64,000 bases of DNA, from NCBI GenBank assembly GCA_020849795.1, contig JADZFR010000037.1, positions 62,001 to 126,000 on the forward strand. Reading direction: 5' to 3'. Under the pieces are notes generated by a model. The model did no database searches and was not told the origin of the DNA. It saw nothing but the letters and a program-made list of their open reading frames with translations. This stretch comes from Planctomycetota bacterium (GTDB lineage: Bacteria; Planctomycetota; UBA8742; UBA2392). Of this stretch, positions 48,864 through 57,756 are shown piece after piece. Each line of letters starts with the position of its first letter. The first letter of the stretch is position 1. Made by a program: the position numbers and the translations under genes.

Positions 48864-50167
48864 AACTCGAACACCCGGCCGCGTGCAATCGTGGCCTTGA
48901 CCCTGCCCTCTAGTTTCGTGCCGAGAAACGGCGAGTTCTTGGCGTGGCTGAAAAGCGACTCGGGCGTGACGGTCCATCTCTTGGCGGGATCGAACAGGCA
49001 GACATCGGCGTCGTGGCCGGGCGTCAGCGAGCCTTTGCGTGAGTCCAGGCGCAGAACGCGCGCAGGGTTGATCGTCAGTTTGGCCACCACGTCGCTGCGT
49101 GACAGTACGTCGCCTCCGACCAGTGTCATCCAGGCTGCCGCCAGCGCGGTTTCCAGCCCCACCGCACCAAAAGGCGCGCGCCCGAACTCCCACTCTTTCT
49201 CGTGCGGGGGCACCGGCCGGTGCGCGCTGACCAGGCAGTCGATCACGCCTTCCTGCAAACCGCGCTTCAACCACTTCACATCTTCCGGCGTCCGGAACGG
49301 GGGAAACACCTTGAAGTTCGTGTCGTAGCGGGCGCGCACCACCTCGTCGGTGAACATCAGGTTGTGCACTGCAACTTCCGCCGTCACGCGCACTTTCAGT
49401 TTCTTTGCCCGCTTCAGCGCCCGTACTGCGTTCTTGGTACTCACCTTGGCTGCGTGGTAGTGGCAGCCGGTTTCGCGCGCAAACATACAGGCCCGCGAAA
49501 CCGCCAGCTCTTCGGCGACTGCCGGAATGCCGGGCAGCCCGGCCAATGTGCATTCATAGCCGGCGTTCATCGCACCGCTGGCCAGTTCAGGGTCCTGCGC
49601 AAACTCGATCACGGCGCGGTCGAACATGGCACTGTAGTGCATGCCGCGCAGGATCGCCGCGGGCGCATTTTCGGCGCGCTGCTCGTCACTGAAAGCCGCC
49701 GCGCCCGCTTCAACAAGTTGCCCGATCTCGGCCAACTCTTTGCCTTCGCGACCCTTGGTCAACGCGCAGACCGGCACGACTTCGGCATACCCGGCTTGCT
49801 CGCTCTGGCGCCGCACAAACAGCGCCGCAGCCACGTTGTCCATCGCGGGCTCAGTGTCAGGCATGCAGGCGACGGTCGTGAACCCGCCATGGACCGCCAC
49901 TTCGGCGCCGTGGGCAATCGTTTCTTCGCTGTCACGGCCGGGCTCGCCCATGTGTGCCCGCAGGTCCACCAGCCCCGGCAGCACCAGCAACCCACGGGCA
50001 TCCAGCTTGCGAACCTTGCCCTTGGCCCCATGGTTGCGGGCATCGGCCTCGGTGACGTGGCCGACTGCGGCGATCTTGCCGCCGATGATCAGCACCGACG
50101 CCTTTTCGTCACGGCTGTTGGCCGGGTCGATCACGTGCCCGCCGCTGACCAGGATGGCTTCGCTCAT
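48860..50167 (-). CDS. pyrC: Dihydroorotase-like protein lacking catalytic residues (PyrC')
   Basis: 435 residues with the overall type-I dihydroorotase fold, but the zinc site is gone. The DxHxH motif reads DLRAH (68-72); the later YHxxHxST histidine is Lys241 (YHAAKVST); PHH reads VHN (267-269); the catalytic DHAPH segment is SAHRPV (314-319), without the aspartate. Equivalent inactive dihydroorotases (PyrC' in Pseudomonas) assemble with aspartate transcarbamoylase and are needed for its structure. pyrB is two genes upstream in the same coupled operon, which supports this role. The ATG at 50167 sits in an ATGA overlap with the hydrolase gene. Confidence 0.9.
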   Translation of the reverse strand: MSEAILVSGGHVIDPANSRDEKASVLIIGGKIAAVGHVTEADARNHGAKGKVRKLDARGLLVLPGLVDLRAHMGEPGRDSEETIAHGAEVAVHGGFTTVACMPDTEPAMDNVAAALFVRRQSEQAGYAEVVPVCALTKGREGKELAEIGQLVEAGAAAFSDEQRAENAPAAILRGMHYSAMFDRAVIEFAQDPELASGAMNAGYECTLAGLPGIPAVAEELAVSRACMFARETGCHYHAAKVSTKNAVRALKRAKKLKVRVTAEVAVHNLMFTDEVVRARYDTNFKVFPPFRTPEDVKWLKRGLQEGVIDCLVSAHRPVPPHEKEWEFGRAPFGAVGLETALAAAWMTLVGGDVLSRSDVVAKLTINPARVLRLDSRKGSLTPGHDADVCLFDPAKRWTVTPESLFSHAKNSPFLGTKLEGRVKATIARGRVFEF

Positions 50168-51042
50168 GCCCCGTGCTCCGCCAGAAACTCCGCCATCGCC
50201 GCGCGGATGCTGCTTGCGCGCCCGGAATCGTCCCAGATGTTGTTGTGCCCGCAATTCAACGCCAGCCAGCGCTTGGGCCCCGGCAATGCACCATGAAGCT
50301 GCTGGCCCTGCCCAAAGGGGATGATCTCGTCATGTTCGCCATGAAACTGGAACACGGGCAGCTTCAACTCCGGCGCCCGCCCGATGTTGTCGAACAGGCT
50401 GTAGCACAACCATTCCGGCTTGATCAGCCACGGCATGAGCTCACGGGCCATTGCCGGGATGCTGGCGAACGGCGACTCAAGAATCAACGCAGCCGGCGCC
50501 GCGCCGGCTTTGAGCTGGCGTGCCGCGAGCCAGGTTGCCGGCCCGCCACCGAGGCTGCGGCCCCACAGCGTGATCTGGCTTGGCTTCCAACCAAGGGTGC
50601 CGGTCGCGAAGGTCCAGGCCGCGTCAGCATCAGAGTACAAGCCGTGCTCGGTGGTTTTGCCCGCGGAGTTGGCAAACCCGCGATAGTCGAACAGCAGAAA
50701 CTGGGCATTGAGCTGCGCAGCCGTCTGCGCATACAGCGCCGCCGACGGGCCCACGTACTCGGCATTGCCCATGAACTGGATGATCTTGCGCGGCGCGCTG
50801 TCGGGGCCCTGCACCCAGCCGTAAAGCTCAATGCCATCCCCGGCCGGGATTCTCACTTCGCGCACGTCGCTGCGTTCTGTCGCAAGGCGGGGCGCCAGCG
50901 TCGCGTCCTTGGGCACAGGCGGGAAGACATTCGCTCCGTTGAGTGCGCGAATGCCGACCAGCGCGACTACCGCCAGCGCGCACGCCAGTGTCGCGAGTCG
51001 CAGACCCATCGGTCGCTGCAGCGCGGGCGCATCATCCGCCAT
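50164..51042 (-). CDS. Membrane-anchored alpha/beta hydrolase
   Basis: 292 residues. One N-terminal transmembrane helix (about 13-32), then an alpha/beta hydrolase domain with the nucleophile elbow GRSLGGG (Ser near 165), the aspartate in GEHDEIIPF and the histidine in NCGHNNIW. It is close to the bem46/ABHD-type serine hydrolases; substrate unknown. The gene overlaps pyrB by 11 bp and the dihydroorotase-like gene by an ATGA, so it is translated with the pyrimidine genes although no pyrimidine function is evident. Confidence 0.85.
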   Translation of the reverse strand: MADDAPALQRPMGLRLATLACALAVVALVGIRALNGANVFPPVPKDATLAPRLATERSDVREVRIPAGDGIELYGWVQGPDSAPRKIIQFMGNAEYVGPSAALYAQTAAQLNAQFLLFDYRGFANSAGKTTEHGLYSDADAAWTFATGTLGWKPSQITLWGRSLGGGPATWLAARQLKAGAAPAALILESPFASIPAMARELMPWLIKPEWLCYSLFDNIGRAPELKLPVFQFHGEHDEIIPFGQGQQLHGALPGPKRWLALNCGHNNIWDDSGRASSIRAAMAEFLAEHGA

Positions 51043-51985
51043 GGGTTTCCTTTGCCGATTGCGTCAGCACCAGTGCCGCCATCCGAACGGCCAACCCGTT
51101 GGTCACCTGCCGCAGGATCACCGAGTTCTCGCCATCGGCGACTTCCTGGCTGATCTCCACGCCCCGGTTGATCGGGCCCGGGTGCATGATCAGCACGCCC
51201 GGTTTCATGCGGCTCACGCGTGTCTGGTCGATCCCGTAGAGGTAATGGTACTCGCGCACACTCGGGAACATGCCCTTCTGCTGGCGTTCGGTCTGGATGC
51301 GCAGGATGTTGAACACATCGTAGTGGTCAATCACGTCGTCAAGGTGGTGGTGAATCGCCACGCCGAGTTCCTTGAACGCGCCCGGGACCAGCGTCTTGGG
51401 CCCGATCAGCCCGACTTCGGCGCCCAACTTCCGCAAGCCCCAGATGTTGCTGCGCGCGACGCGGCTGTGGGTGATGTCGCCGACCAGCGCGATCTTCTTG
51501 CCGCGCAGGTCGCCGAACTTCTCGCGCATCGTAAAGATGTCCAGCAGGCCCTGTGTCGGGTGCTCGTGGGTGCCGTCGCCGGCGTTGATCACGCACGCAT
51601 CCAGGTTGCGGGCAAGCAGCGCGGGCGCGCCAGCCTGCTGGTGGCGGATGACCACGATATCGACACCCATGGCTTCGAGGTTGCGGCCGGTATCGACCAG
51701 GCTCTCGCCCTTGACGGCGCTGCTGGCCTCTTTGACGACGTCCACCAGGTCGGCGGACAAACGCTGCGCCGCCAGGCTGAAGCTGGCCTTGGTGCGCGTG
51801 CTGGGTTCAAAAAACAGGTTCAAGACCACTTTGCCGCGCAGCGCCGGCGCCTTCTTGATGCTGCGCGTGCTGATTTCCTGGAAGCCGCGGGCAGTGTCCA
51901 GGAGGTGCAGGATTTCGTGGCTCGAAAGTTCTTCAAGGCCAAGCAGGTCTTTGCGGGACCAGGGACGGGCGGGGACATCAGGCAT
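51032..51985 (-). CDS. pyrB: Aspartate carbamoyltransferase catalytic subunit
   Basis: Joins carbamoyl phosphate and aspartate, the first committed step of pyrimidine synthesis. 317 residues with the carbamoyl phosphate motifs FEPSTRTKASF (STRT 62-65) and HPTQ (142-145), and the aspartate-domain strings VGDITHSRVARSN and HPGPINRGVEI. ATG 51985 is preferred to an upstream GTG at 52060 because GGAAGGGGG precedes it. No pyrI regulatory gene is present; with the inactive dihydroorotase downstream this matches the dodecameric type of transcarbamoylase found in Pseudomonas. A leader hairpin lies upstream. Confidence 0.95.
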   Translation of the reverse strand: MPDVPARPWSRKDLLGLEELSSHEILHLLDTARGFQEISTRSIKKAPALRGKVVLNLFFEPSTRTKASFSLAAQRLSADLVDVVKEASSAVKGESLVDTGRNLEAMGVDIVVIRHQQAGAPALLARNLDACVINAGDGTHEHPTQGLLDIFTMREKFGDLRGKKIALVGDITHSRVARSNIWGLRKLGAEVGLIGPKTLVPGAFKELGVAIHHHLDDVIDHYDVFNILRIQTERQQKGMFPSVREYHYLYGIDQTRVSRMKPGVLIMHPGPINRGVEISQEVADGENSVILRQVTNGLAVRMAALVLTQSAKETHGG

Positions 51986-52019
51986 GGCGCCCCCTTCCGC
52001 TCGGACCACATACAAAATC

Positions 52020-52040
52020 AGCGACGCTGTTGGCGTCGCT
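52020..52040 (-). promoter_or_regulatory. Leader hairpin before pyrB, possible attenuator
   Basis: Read on the minus strand: perfect 8-bp stem AGCGACGC / GCGTCGCT with a 5-nt loop, followed by GATTTTGT, 35 nt before the pyrB start. The T-run is short, so termination efficiency is doubtful; position suits pyrimidine-dependent attenuation. Confidence 0.4.
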
Positions 52041-52207
52041 GTGGCAAACCTGGCCCTCACATCGCTTCATCATGCCTCCAGCGCGGTTGCCGCGCCGGCA
52101 AGGTTTATAGAACCTTCACCGTTACATGCAATCAGAGATTCTTCGCAGCGCCCGGCCCGGGGACTTACGGCCCTGTAGTTCGCAAGCGCGCCGACTAGAC
52201 TCACGCC

Positions 52208-52900
52208 ATGGACCTGAAAGCCAACCTCAAAAAGGTGCGGGCGCGCATCGCCAATGCCTGCCTGCGTGCAAGCCGGGCACCGACCTCGGTGACGCTGATC
52301 GCGGTCACCAAGAACGTTGACGCAGCCACCATCCAGGCGCTGATAGAGGCGGGCGTGCGGCACATCGCCGAAAACCGCCAGCAGGTGGCTACCGAGAAAC
52401 TGCCCCAGGTTCCGGGACTGAACGCCGCCAAGCGTCCGATGCTGCATTTCATCGGCCCGCTGCAACGCAACAAGGTCAAGCGGGTGCTGTCGCGATTTGA
52501 CGTCATTCACAGCGTGGATTCACTTGAGCTGGCTCGCGAGATCGGAAAACAAGCCGCCGAGCTTGAACGCGAGATTGGCATCTTCATCGAGTTCAATGTT
52601 GCCGGCGAAGAGCAAAAGCACGGCTTTGAGGTTGCCGCCGCCACGGAAGCACTGGCCGAAATCACCAGGATTCCGCGGCTGCACGTGCTGGGCCTGATGT
52701 GCATGGCGCCGCACAGCGACAGCGCAGAGGCTGCGCGCCCGTATTTCAGGGCGCTGGCGGACCTTTCGCGAGAGCTGCGCGAAGGCGGCCACATGCCCGC
52801 GGGCGCCGACCGCTTGAGCATGGGCATGAGCGGTGACTTCGAAGTCGCCATCGAGGAAGGCGCAACCCACGTGCGCATCGGCAGCGCGCTGTTTGAGTAA
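52208..52900 (+). CDS. yggS: YggS/PLPBP pyridoxal phosphate homeostasis protein
   Basis: 230 residues of the single-domain alanine-racemase-like barrel that binds PLP without a known enzymatic activity and buffers vitamin B6. PLP lysine in LIAVTKNVDAATI; ENRQQVATEK, LHFIGPLQRNKVK, FIEFNVAGEEQKHGF, VLGLMCMAP and RLSMGMSGDFEVAIEEGATHVRIGSALF are all typical. TAGACT ends 6 nt before the ATG with no Shine-Dalgarno site, one of the clearest leaderless starts in the window. Divergent from pyrB. Confidence 0.95.
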   Translation: MDLKANLKKVRARIANACLRASRAPTSVTLIAVTKNVDAATIQALIEAGVRHIAENRQQVATEKLPQVPGLNAAKRPMLHFIGPLQRNKVKRVLSRFDVIHSVDSLELAREIGKQAAELEREIGIFIEFNVAGEEQKHGFEVAAATEALAEITRIPRLHVLGLMCMAPHSDSAEAARPYFRALADLSRELREGGHMPAGADRLSMGMSGDFEVAIEEGATHVRIGSALFE

Positions 52901-52908
52901 AGACGGCT

Positions 52909-53553
52909 TTACGCCTTTACTTCTTTCCAGTCCTTCAAGAACTGTGCCAGGCCCTTGTCGGTCAGCGGGTGGTGCACCAGCTGCTTGAACACACTGAACG
53001 GGATGGTCGAGACATCGGCGCCAGCCAGCGCCGCATCCAGCACATGAATCGGGTTGCGAATGCTTGCCACCAGCACCTCGGTCTCGAAACCGTAGTTGTC
53101 ATAGATCTGCCGAATCTGCGGAATGATCTCCATGCCGTTCTGGCCAATGTCGTCCAGTCGCCCGACAAAAGGGCTGATGTAGCTTGCGCCCGCCTTGGCA
53201 GCCAGCAGCGCCTGCACCGGGCTGAAGCACAGCGTGACGTTGGTCTTCACGCCTTGCTCGGTCAGGCGTTTGCAGGCCTTCAGGCCTTCGGGGATCAGCG
53301 GCAGCTTGATGACGACGTTGTCGCCGAACTGTGCGAGCTCGGCTGCTTCTTTGAGCATGCCTTCGCAGTCCACGGCGGTGACTTCAAGGCTGACCGGGCC
53401 ATCCACGAGGTCACAGATTTCCTTGGCGACGTCCTTGAACGGACGGCCGGACTTCTTGATCAGGGACGGATTGGTGGTGACGCCGTCCAGGATGCCCAGC
53501 GCGTGCGCTTCTTTGATTTCTGCGATGTCAGCCGTATCGATGAAGAACTTCAT
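52909..53553 (-). CDS. tal: Transaldolase / fructose-6-phosphate aldolase family
   Basis: 214 residues, the short form of the transaldolase family (MipB/FSA type). [32 protein letters not shown] at the start and the Schiff-base lysine in [15 protein letters not shown] are diagnostic; [13 protein letters not shown] and [13 protein letters not shown] complete the barrel. The short subfamily includes both true transaldolases and fructose-6-phosphate aldolases, which I cannot tell apart here. ATG 53553 is chosen with AAGGACGAG upstream; upstream in-frame sequence to 53682 has no homology. Confidence 0.93.
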   Translation of the reverse strand: MKFFIDTADIAEIKEAHALGILDGVTTNPSLIKKSGRPFKDVAKEICDLVDGPVSLEVTAVDCEGMLKEAAELAQFGDNVVIKLPLIPEGLKACKRLTEQGVKTNVTLCFSPVQALLAAKAGASYISPFVGRLDDIGQNGMEIIPQIRQIYDNYGFETEVLVASIRNPIHVLDAALAGADVSTIPFSVFKQLVHHPLTDKGLAQFLKDWKEVKA

Positions 53554-53644
53554 GGCTCGTCCTTGTGTTTGAATGCCATCCGCACGCCGAACGTAGCGGT
53601 TTCGCGGGCTGCATACAACTCTGTCAGGGAAATGTTGATCCGAT

Positions 53645-54388
53645 CTAGCGTGCACCCGTACCGCGGGATTCGAAGTGGGCACCGGTGGCGGCGTTCGTGA
53701 TGTTGACTTCGCGCAGCACGCCGCCGCCCCAATCTTTGGCGCGGATGGTGGCCTTGTGGTGGTCGGTGACGACCAGTTCCCAGCGGTCGAGGTTGCCCGA
53801 GTAGCTCAACTCACCGGTACGCACGAGATGGCGAATCGAGAGTTCGCCCTGCACCTTGCCGTCTCGCACGTTGGGAATGACGCGCTCGCCCCGGTCGTCA
53901 CGGCCGCGCTTGGACTCCGCGGGCTTGGGTTGAGCCTCTGCCAGTACCGGCCCGCCGGGCCCCAGCGAATCATTGTTGGCTTTGTAGTACTGCTGCACGC
54001 GCTCAATGACCAGCGCGATGTCCTTGTCCAGGTTCTCGGCGCGGCGCTGCTCCTGTTCCTGCTCAGCGACGGCGCCGAACCCAAGCATCACTGCCAGCAG
54101 TGCAACGCTTCCTGCCACGGAAAGCGACGAGACAACGGTGCCCGCAATCGCCAAACCGCGACCGCTGCGCGTGCCGGCACGTCCGGTTTCGGTGATGCCG
54201 ATGATGCCAAGCACGACACCAACCAAAGAAATCACGGGGCACAGCAGCAGGCCCGCCACGCCGCAGACCAGCGAGGCGATGGATTTGCCGCTGGTCGGCA
54301 TGCGCGGCTGAAAGTCCACAAACGGCGGTGGCGGCGGGGCCAAGCCGGGTGGCCCATAGGGCGGGGGTCCGTACGACGGTTGATTCAT
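53645..54388 (-). CDS. DUF4190 membrane protein (1)
   Basis: 247 residues: a Pro/Gly/Tyr-rich N terminus ([19 protein letters not shown]), a DUF4190 two-helix membrane domain (about 38-105, [30 protein letters not shown]) and an outward or cytoplasmic beta-rich tail. After the second helix it has [15 protein letters not shown], shared with the next gene upstream. Paralogous to, and 4 bp downstream of, 54392-55225. Proline-rich DUF4190 proteins are common but their function is unknown. Confidence 0.78.
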   Translation of the reverse strand: MNQPSYGPPPYGPPGLAPPPPPFVDFQPRMPTSGKSIASLVCGVAGLLLCPVISLVGVVLGIIGITETGRAGTRSGRGLAIAGTVVSSLSVAGSVALLAVMLGFGAVAEQEQEQRRAENLDKDIALVIERVQQYYKANNDSLGPGGPVLAEAQPKPAESKRGRDDRGERVIPNVRDGKVQGELSIRHLVRTGELSYSGNLDRWELVVTDHHKATIRAKDWGGGVLREVNITNAATGAHFESRGTGAR

Positions 54389-54391
54389 GTG

Positions 54392-55225
54392 CTAATCCGA
54401 CGCTCGCTTGATGCGCGTATCGCGCGTCAGGTTGTAATCGGCGGTCAACTCGTCGCCTGTGGTGATGGACCTGATGGTCGCGCGTTTATCGCCCTGGAGT
54501 TTCAGGCTGTACTCGCTCATCTTGCCGTGCAGGTCCTGGTCGCGCACGAGGTCGGTGAGCTTGAGGGCGCCCTCGACCTTCGGGTGGTCGTCCGGGTAGA
54601 GGCCGTCGTGCTCGCCATCTTTCACCACTGGCCCGCCGGGCCCGAGCGAACGGTTGTTGTCGATGTAGTAGCGGTACAGGCGTTCTTCAATCATGTACAT
54701 GTCGATCTCGGCACTTTCTGCCTTGCGTTCCTGGGCGCGCACTTCCTGCTGCCGTGCGCGCTCGTGCTTCATCTCGTTGCCGGCAAATGCAAACAGACCG
54801 ACAAACAGAATGCCCATGCCCACACACATCACAAACATCACCGCGCTCATGATCGTGCCAGCCAGACCAAGCCCCCAACCCGAAAAGCGGCCGTTGGGCT
54901 GCTTGCTTTCCTTCATGCCGCGCATCCCGAACCAGAAGCCGACCGGGCCGGCAAGAATCGCAACGGGCCAGAAGAACACGCAAACACCACCAATCACCAG
55001 CGCTGCGATGGCTTTGCCACTGGTTGGCTTGGCGGGCCTGACCGGGTACATCCCCGGCGGGGCGTTGTAAGGTTGCTGCGGGTTTGGCGCGGCATAGCCC
55101 GGCGGCGGTGCGTAGTTGTTGCCGGGGTAGGCATCCTGGCGGTGGGGTGGCGCGCCCGGTGGCGGCGGGTAACCCTGCCCGCGCGGCAGGTTGCGGGATG
55201 AATCGGGCATTCTGGGCTCAGTCAT
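54392..55225 (-). CDS. DUF4190 membrane protein (2)
   Basis: 277 residues with the same plan as its neighbour: a longer Pro-rich N terminus (YPPPPGAPPHRQDAYPGNNY), the TSGKAIAALVIGGVCVFFWP membrane start, a second helix block (about 120-160), a charged coiled helix (HERARQQEVRAQERKAESAEID) and [15 protein letters not shown] before the tail. ATG 55225 is chosen because AAGGATT lies 6 nt upstream. First gene of the pair; divergent from miaB. Confidence 0.78.
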   Translation of the reverse strand: MTEPRMPDSSRNLPRGQGYPPPPGAPPHRQDAYPGNNYAPPPGYAAPNPQQPYNAPPGMYPVRPAKPTSGKAIAALVIGGVCVFFWPVAILAGPVGFWFGMRGMKESKQPNGRFSGWGLGLAGTIMSAVMFVMCVGMGILFVGLFAFAGNEMKHERARQQEVRAQERKAESAEIDMYMIEERLYRYYIDNNRSLGPGGPVVKDGEHDGLYPDDHPKVEGALKLTDLVRDQDLHGKMSEYSLKLQGDKRATIRSITTGDELTADYNLTRDTRIKRASD

Positions 55226-55427
55226 GGCAAATCCTTGTGCAGGGCCGACTGTGACGCGCCAGTCTAGCAAGTGACCCGCGCCACATACATCAGAGTTTAC
55301 AGCGCGAGGGCCGCCCAGCGCCTACACTTCGTGCCTGTCTTTGGAACGACTGTTGTTCACGTTTCGTGCGCGGCGCTTGCAGCGCTCCTGATTGTGAGGC
55401 GCGTTGACCTGCGCTACCCTTGCCGCC

Positions 55428-56777
55428 ATGGCTGATCTGCCGACAACTGCAACCGCGACTGGCAAAGCCTTCATGTACACGATCGGCTGCCAGATGAACG
55501 AGCTTGATTCTGAGCTTGCACTGGCGGCGCTTGATGAAGACGGCATCCGCCCGGTCGAGTCCGCCGCAGAAGCCGACGTGCTGCTGGTGAATACCTGCAG
55601 CGTGCGCGAGAAAGCCGAAGAAAAGGCCTACTCGTGGCTGGGCCGCATGAAGGCACTCAAACGCGTCAACCCTGACCTGATTATCGGCGTGTTGGGCTGC
55701 ATGGCGCAGAAAGAGGGCGAGCTGATTTTCCGGCGCGCGCCCTACGTGGACATTGTCGCCGGCACCGCGCACTTCACGCGAGTGGATGACTATGTGCGCC
55801 AGGTGCGGGCCACCGGAAAGCGGATCCTCGCCATTGGCCGCGACGAACAGGTGCAGACCGAAAAGCGCCTCAAGGCGCGCGCCACGCCGCAAAGCAGCTT
55901 TGTCGCCGTGATGCGCGGCTGTGACCATCACTGCACCTACTGTGTCGTGCCCAACACGCGTGGCATGGAACAGTCGCGCGAACTTGAGGAGATCGTCGAG
56001 GAGTGCCGAATCCTGGTCGGTGAGGGCACCCAGGAAATCACACTGCTGGGCCAGAACATCGACAGCTACGGCAAGCGCCTGCGCCCGCGCCGCCGCTCGC
56101 TGGCCGAGCTGCTGTATGCCGTTGCCGACGTACCGGGCCTGAAACGCCTGCGCTTCGTGACAAGCCACCCCAGTGACCTGCGCCCCGAGCTTTTCCAGGC
56201 GTTCAAAGACCTGCCGAACTTGATGCCCTACCTGCATTTCCCGGCACAGAGCGGAAGCAACGAAGTGCTCAAGCGCATGCGGCGCGGCTACACCCACGAG
56301 CGATATCTTGAGCTGGTGGCGGCTGCCCGCGATGCGGTGCCCGACATCGGCCTGGCGGGCGACACGATTGTCGGCTTTTGCGGAGAGACCGAGGAAGACT
56401 TTGAGCGCACGATCGAGCTGCACGAGAAGACGCGCTACCAGGCCAGCTTCATCTTCATGTACAGCGAGCGCGACTTCACACCCGCCAAAGATCAGGGGCT
56501 GATCGATGACGTGCCCTTTGACGTCAAGAAGCGCCGTATCAATCACCTGATCCATCTGCAGCGCCAGTGGTCCACCGAAGAGAATCTGAAAAAAATCGGC
56601 AAGGTTTACGAAGTCTTCGGCGAGGGTCCCAGCAAGCGCAACCCCGGCCGCCAGGAGGGCCGCAGCCCGCAGAACCAGGTGGTCATCGTAGAGTCCGGCC
56701 GCGACCTCGCCGGCAAATGTTATAGCGTGCGGATCGACCGGGCGACCGACGCCGCACTGTACGGCACATTGGAGTAG
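55428..56777 (+). CDS. miaB: tRNA-2-methylthio-N6-dimethylallyladenosine synthase
   Basis: Radical SAM methylthiotransferase that adds a methylthio group to i6A37 of tRNAs. 449 residues with the three N-terminal cysteines of the auxiliary cluster (Cys21, Cys57, Cys91), the radical SAM motif CDHHCTYC (165-172) and a C-terminal TRAM domain. YTIGCQMNELDSE, VNTCSVREKAEEKA, GMEQSRELEEIVEE-like and RMRRGYTHERYLELV distinguish MiaB from MtaB/RimO. TACCCT ends 7 nt before the ATG; no Shine-Dalgarno site. Confidence 0.93.
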   Translation: MADLPTTATATGKAFMYTIGCQMNELDSELALAALDEDGIRPVESAAEADVLLVNTCSVREKAEEKAYSWLGRMKALKRVNPDLIIGVLGCMAQKEGELIFRRAPYVDIVAGTAHFTRVDDYVRQVRATGKRILAIGRDEQVQTEKRLKARATPQSSFVAVMRGCDHHCTYCVVPNTRGMEQSRELEEIVEECRILVGEGTQEITLLGQNIDSYGKRLRPRRRSLAELLYAVADVPGLKRLRFVTSHPSDLRPELFQAFKDLPNLMPYLHFPAQSGSNEVLKRMRRGYTHERYLELVAAARDAVPDIGLAGDTIVGFCGETEEDFERTIELHEKTRYQASFIFMYSERDFTPAKDQGLIDDVPFDVKKRRINHLIHLQRQWSTEENLKKIGKVYEVFGEGPSKRNPGRQEGRSPQNQVVIVESGRDLAGKCYSVRIDRATDAALYGTLE

Positions 56778-56834
56778 CACTTACCCGTTTCCTGAGTGGC
56801 CGCAACTTGCGCCATGGTTTTGAAGAAGAAGTGA

Positions 56835-57755
56835 ATGATGTCTGACATTACGCTCGACCGGTTGCGGAAAAACTTCACCGAACATCACCTGGTCGGGTCC
56901 ACGCTGATGGTCTCGTTTGTGTGCCCACTGAGCGGCCGCATCGTCCATGCCGTGGCACCTGTCCGGCCTGCCGGCGTGACACCGCCACCGGCCGCCCCGC
57001 GCGAGCTGCGCCGCACAGGCAAGATCGGCCTGCAAACGCAACTGAAAGGGATTTTTGTGCCGGTCGAGCTGCCGGCTGGCGGCGCGACATCCATCGCGCC
57101 CAGGGCCGACGCGCCGGAAATTCAGGCCGCTATCCTTGAGGCCTTCGATGCAGTGTCGCACCAGTTCAGCTGGAGCGAGCAGCACGGTGCCTACGTAGAC
57201 GCTGCCCTGGCAGTTGAACTCCTGACCGACTTCGACCGTCGCCTGAAACTTAAGCCACTGACCAACGAGTGGGACCGCCACGTAGCGCTGCGCATCATGG
57301 CCGAAGTGGGCCAGGCCGACGGCGAGCTGAAACCCGGCGAGCGCGACTTGCTGCAGAGTTTCGTGCAGGACGAATCGCAAGACCTGAACGCGATTCTAGC
57401 CATGCCCGAGCTTACCAAAGCCGAGCTTGAGCGCGTCTCCGACGACGCGCCCGAGACCATCCTGATGCTTGCCTATGCGATCGCCATGTCCGACCAGGAC
57501 CTCTCCGCCCGCGAAAAGCAGAAGCTGACGCACTACGCCGCGCTGCTGGGGATCGGCAGCGCCAAAGAAGCCGCCGCCAAGCTGGCCGCCGCCGAAAAGC
57601 TGGTCGAGTCAATCATTGCCGGTTGCCTTGCCGATGGGGTGTTCAGCGACCAGGATCGCGCCTCGCTGCTGCAGGAGGCGACCGGCCTTGGGCTCGGCGG
57701 CGATGAGATTGCGACCATCGAGAAGAAGTACTGCCGACGCCGCGGCCTGGTCTAG
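56835..57755 (+). CDS. TerB-like domain protein
   Basis: 306 residues. Two acidic helical segments, RIMAEVGQADGELKPGERDLLQSF (about 155-178) and AYAIAMSDQDLSAREKQKLTHYAALLGI (about 212-240), match the metal-binding DG/DxxL pattern of TerB/DUF533 proteins; a third, GCLADGVFSDQDRASLLQEA, is near the C terminus. The N-terminal 100 residues are unassigned. TerB domains occur in stress-related membrane complexes, but no Ter partners are near. AAGAAGTGA lies before the ATG. It converges on the SDR gene with 1 bp between stops. Confidence 0.7.
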   Translation: MMSDITLDRLRKNFTEHHLVGSTLMVSFVCPLSGRIVHAVAPVRPAGVTPPPAAPRELRRTGKIGLQTQLKGIFVPVELPAGGATSIAPRADAPEIQAAILEAFDAVSHQFSWSEQHGAYVDAALAVELLTDFDRRLKLKPLTNEWDRHVALRIMAEVGQADGELKPGERDLLQSFVQDESQDLNAILAMPELTKAELERVSDDAPETILMLAYAIAMSDQDLSAREKQKLTHYAALLGIGSAKEAAAKLAAAEKLVESIIAGCLADGVFSDQDRASLLQEATGLGLGGDEIATIEKKYCRRRGLV

Positions 57756-57756
57756 C

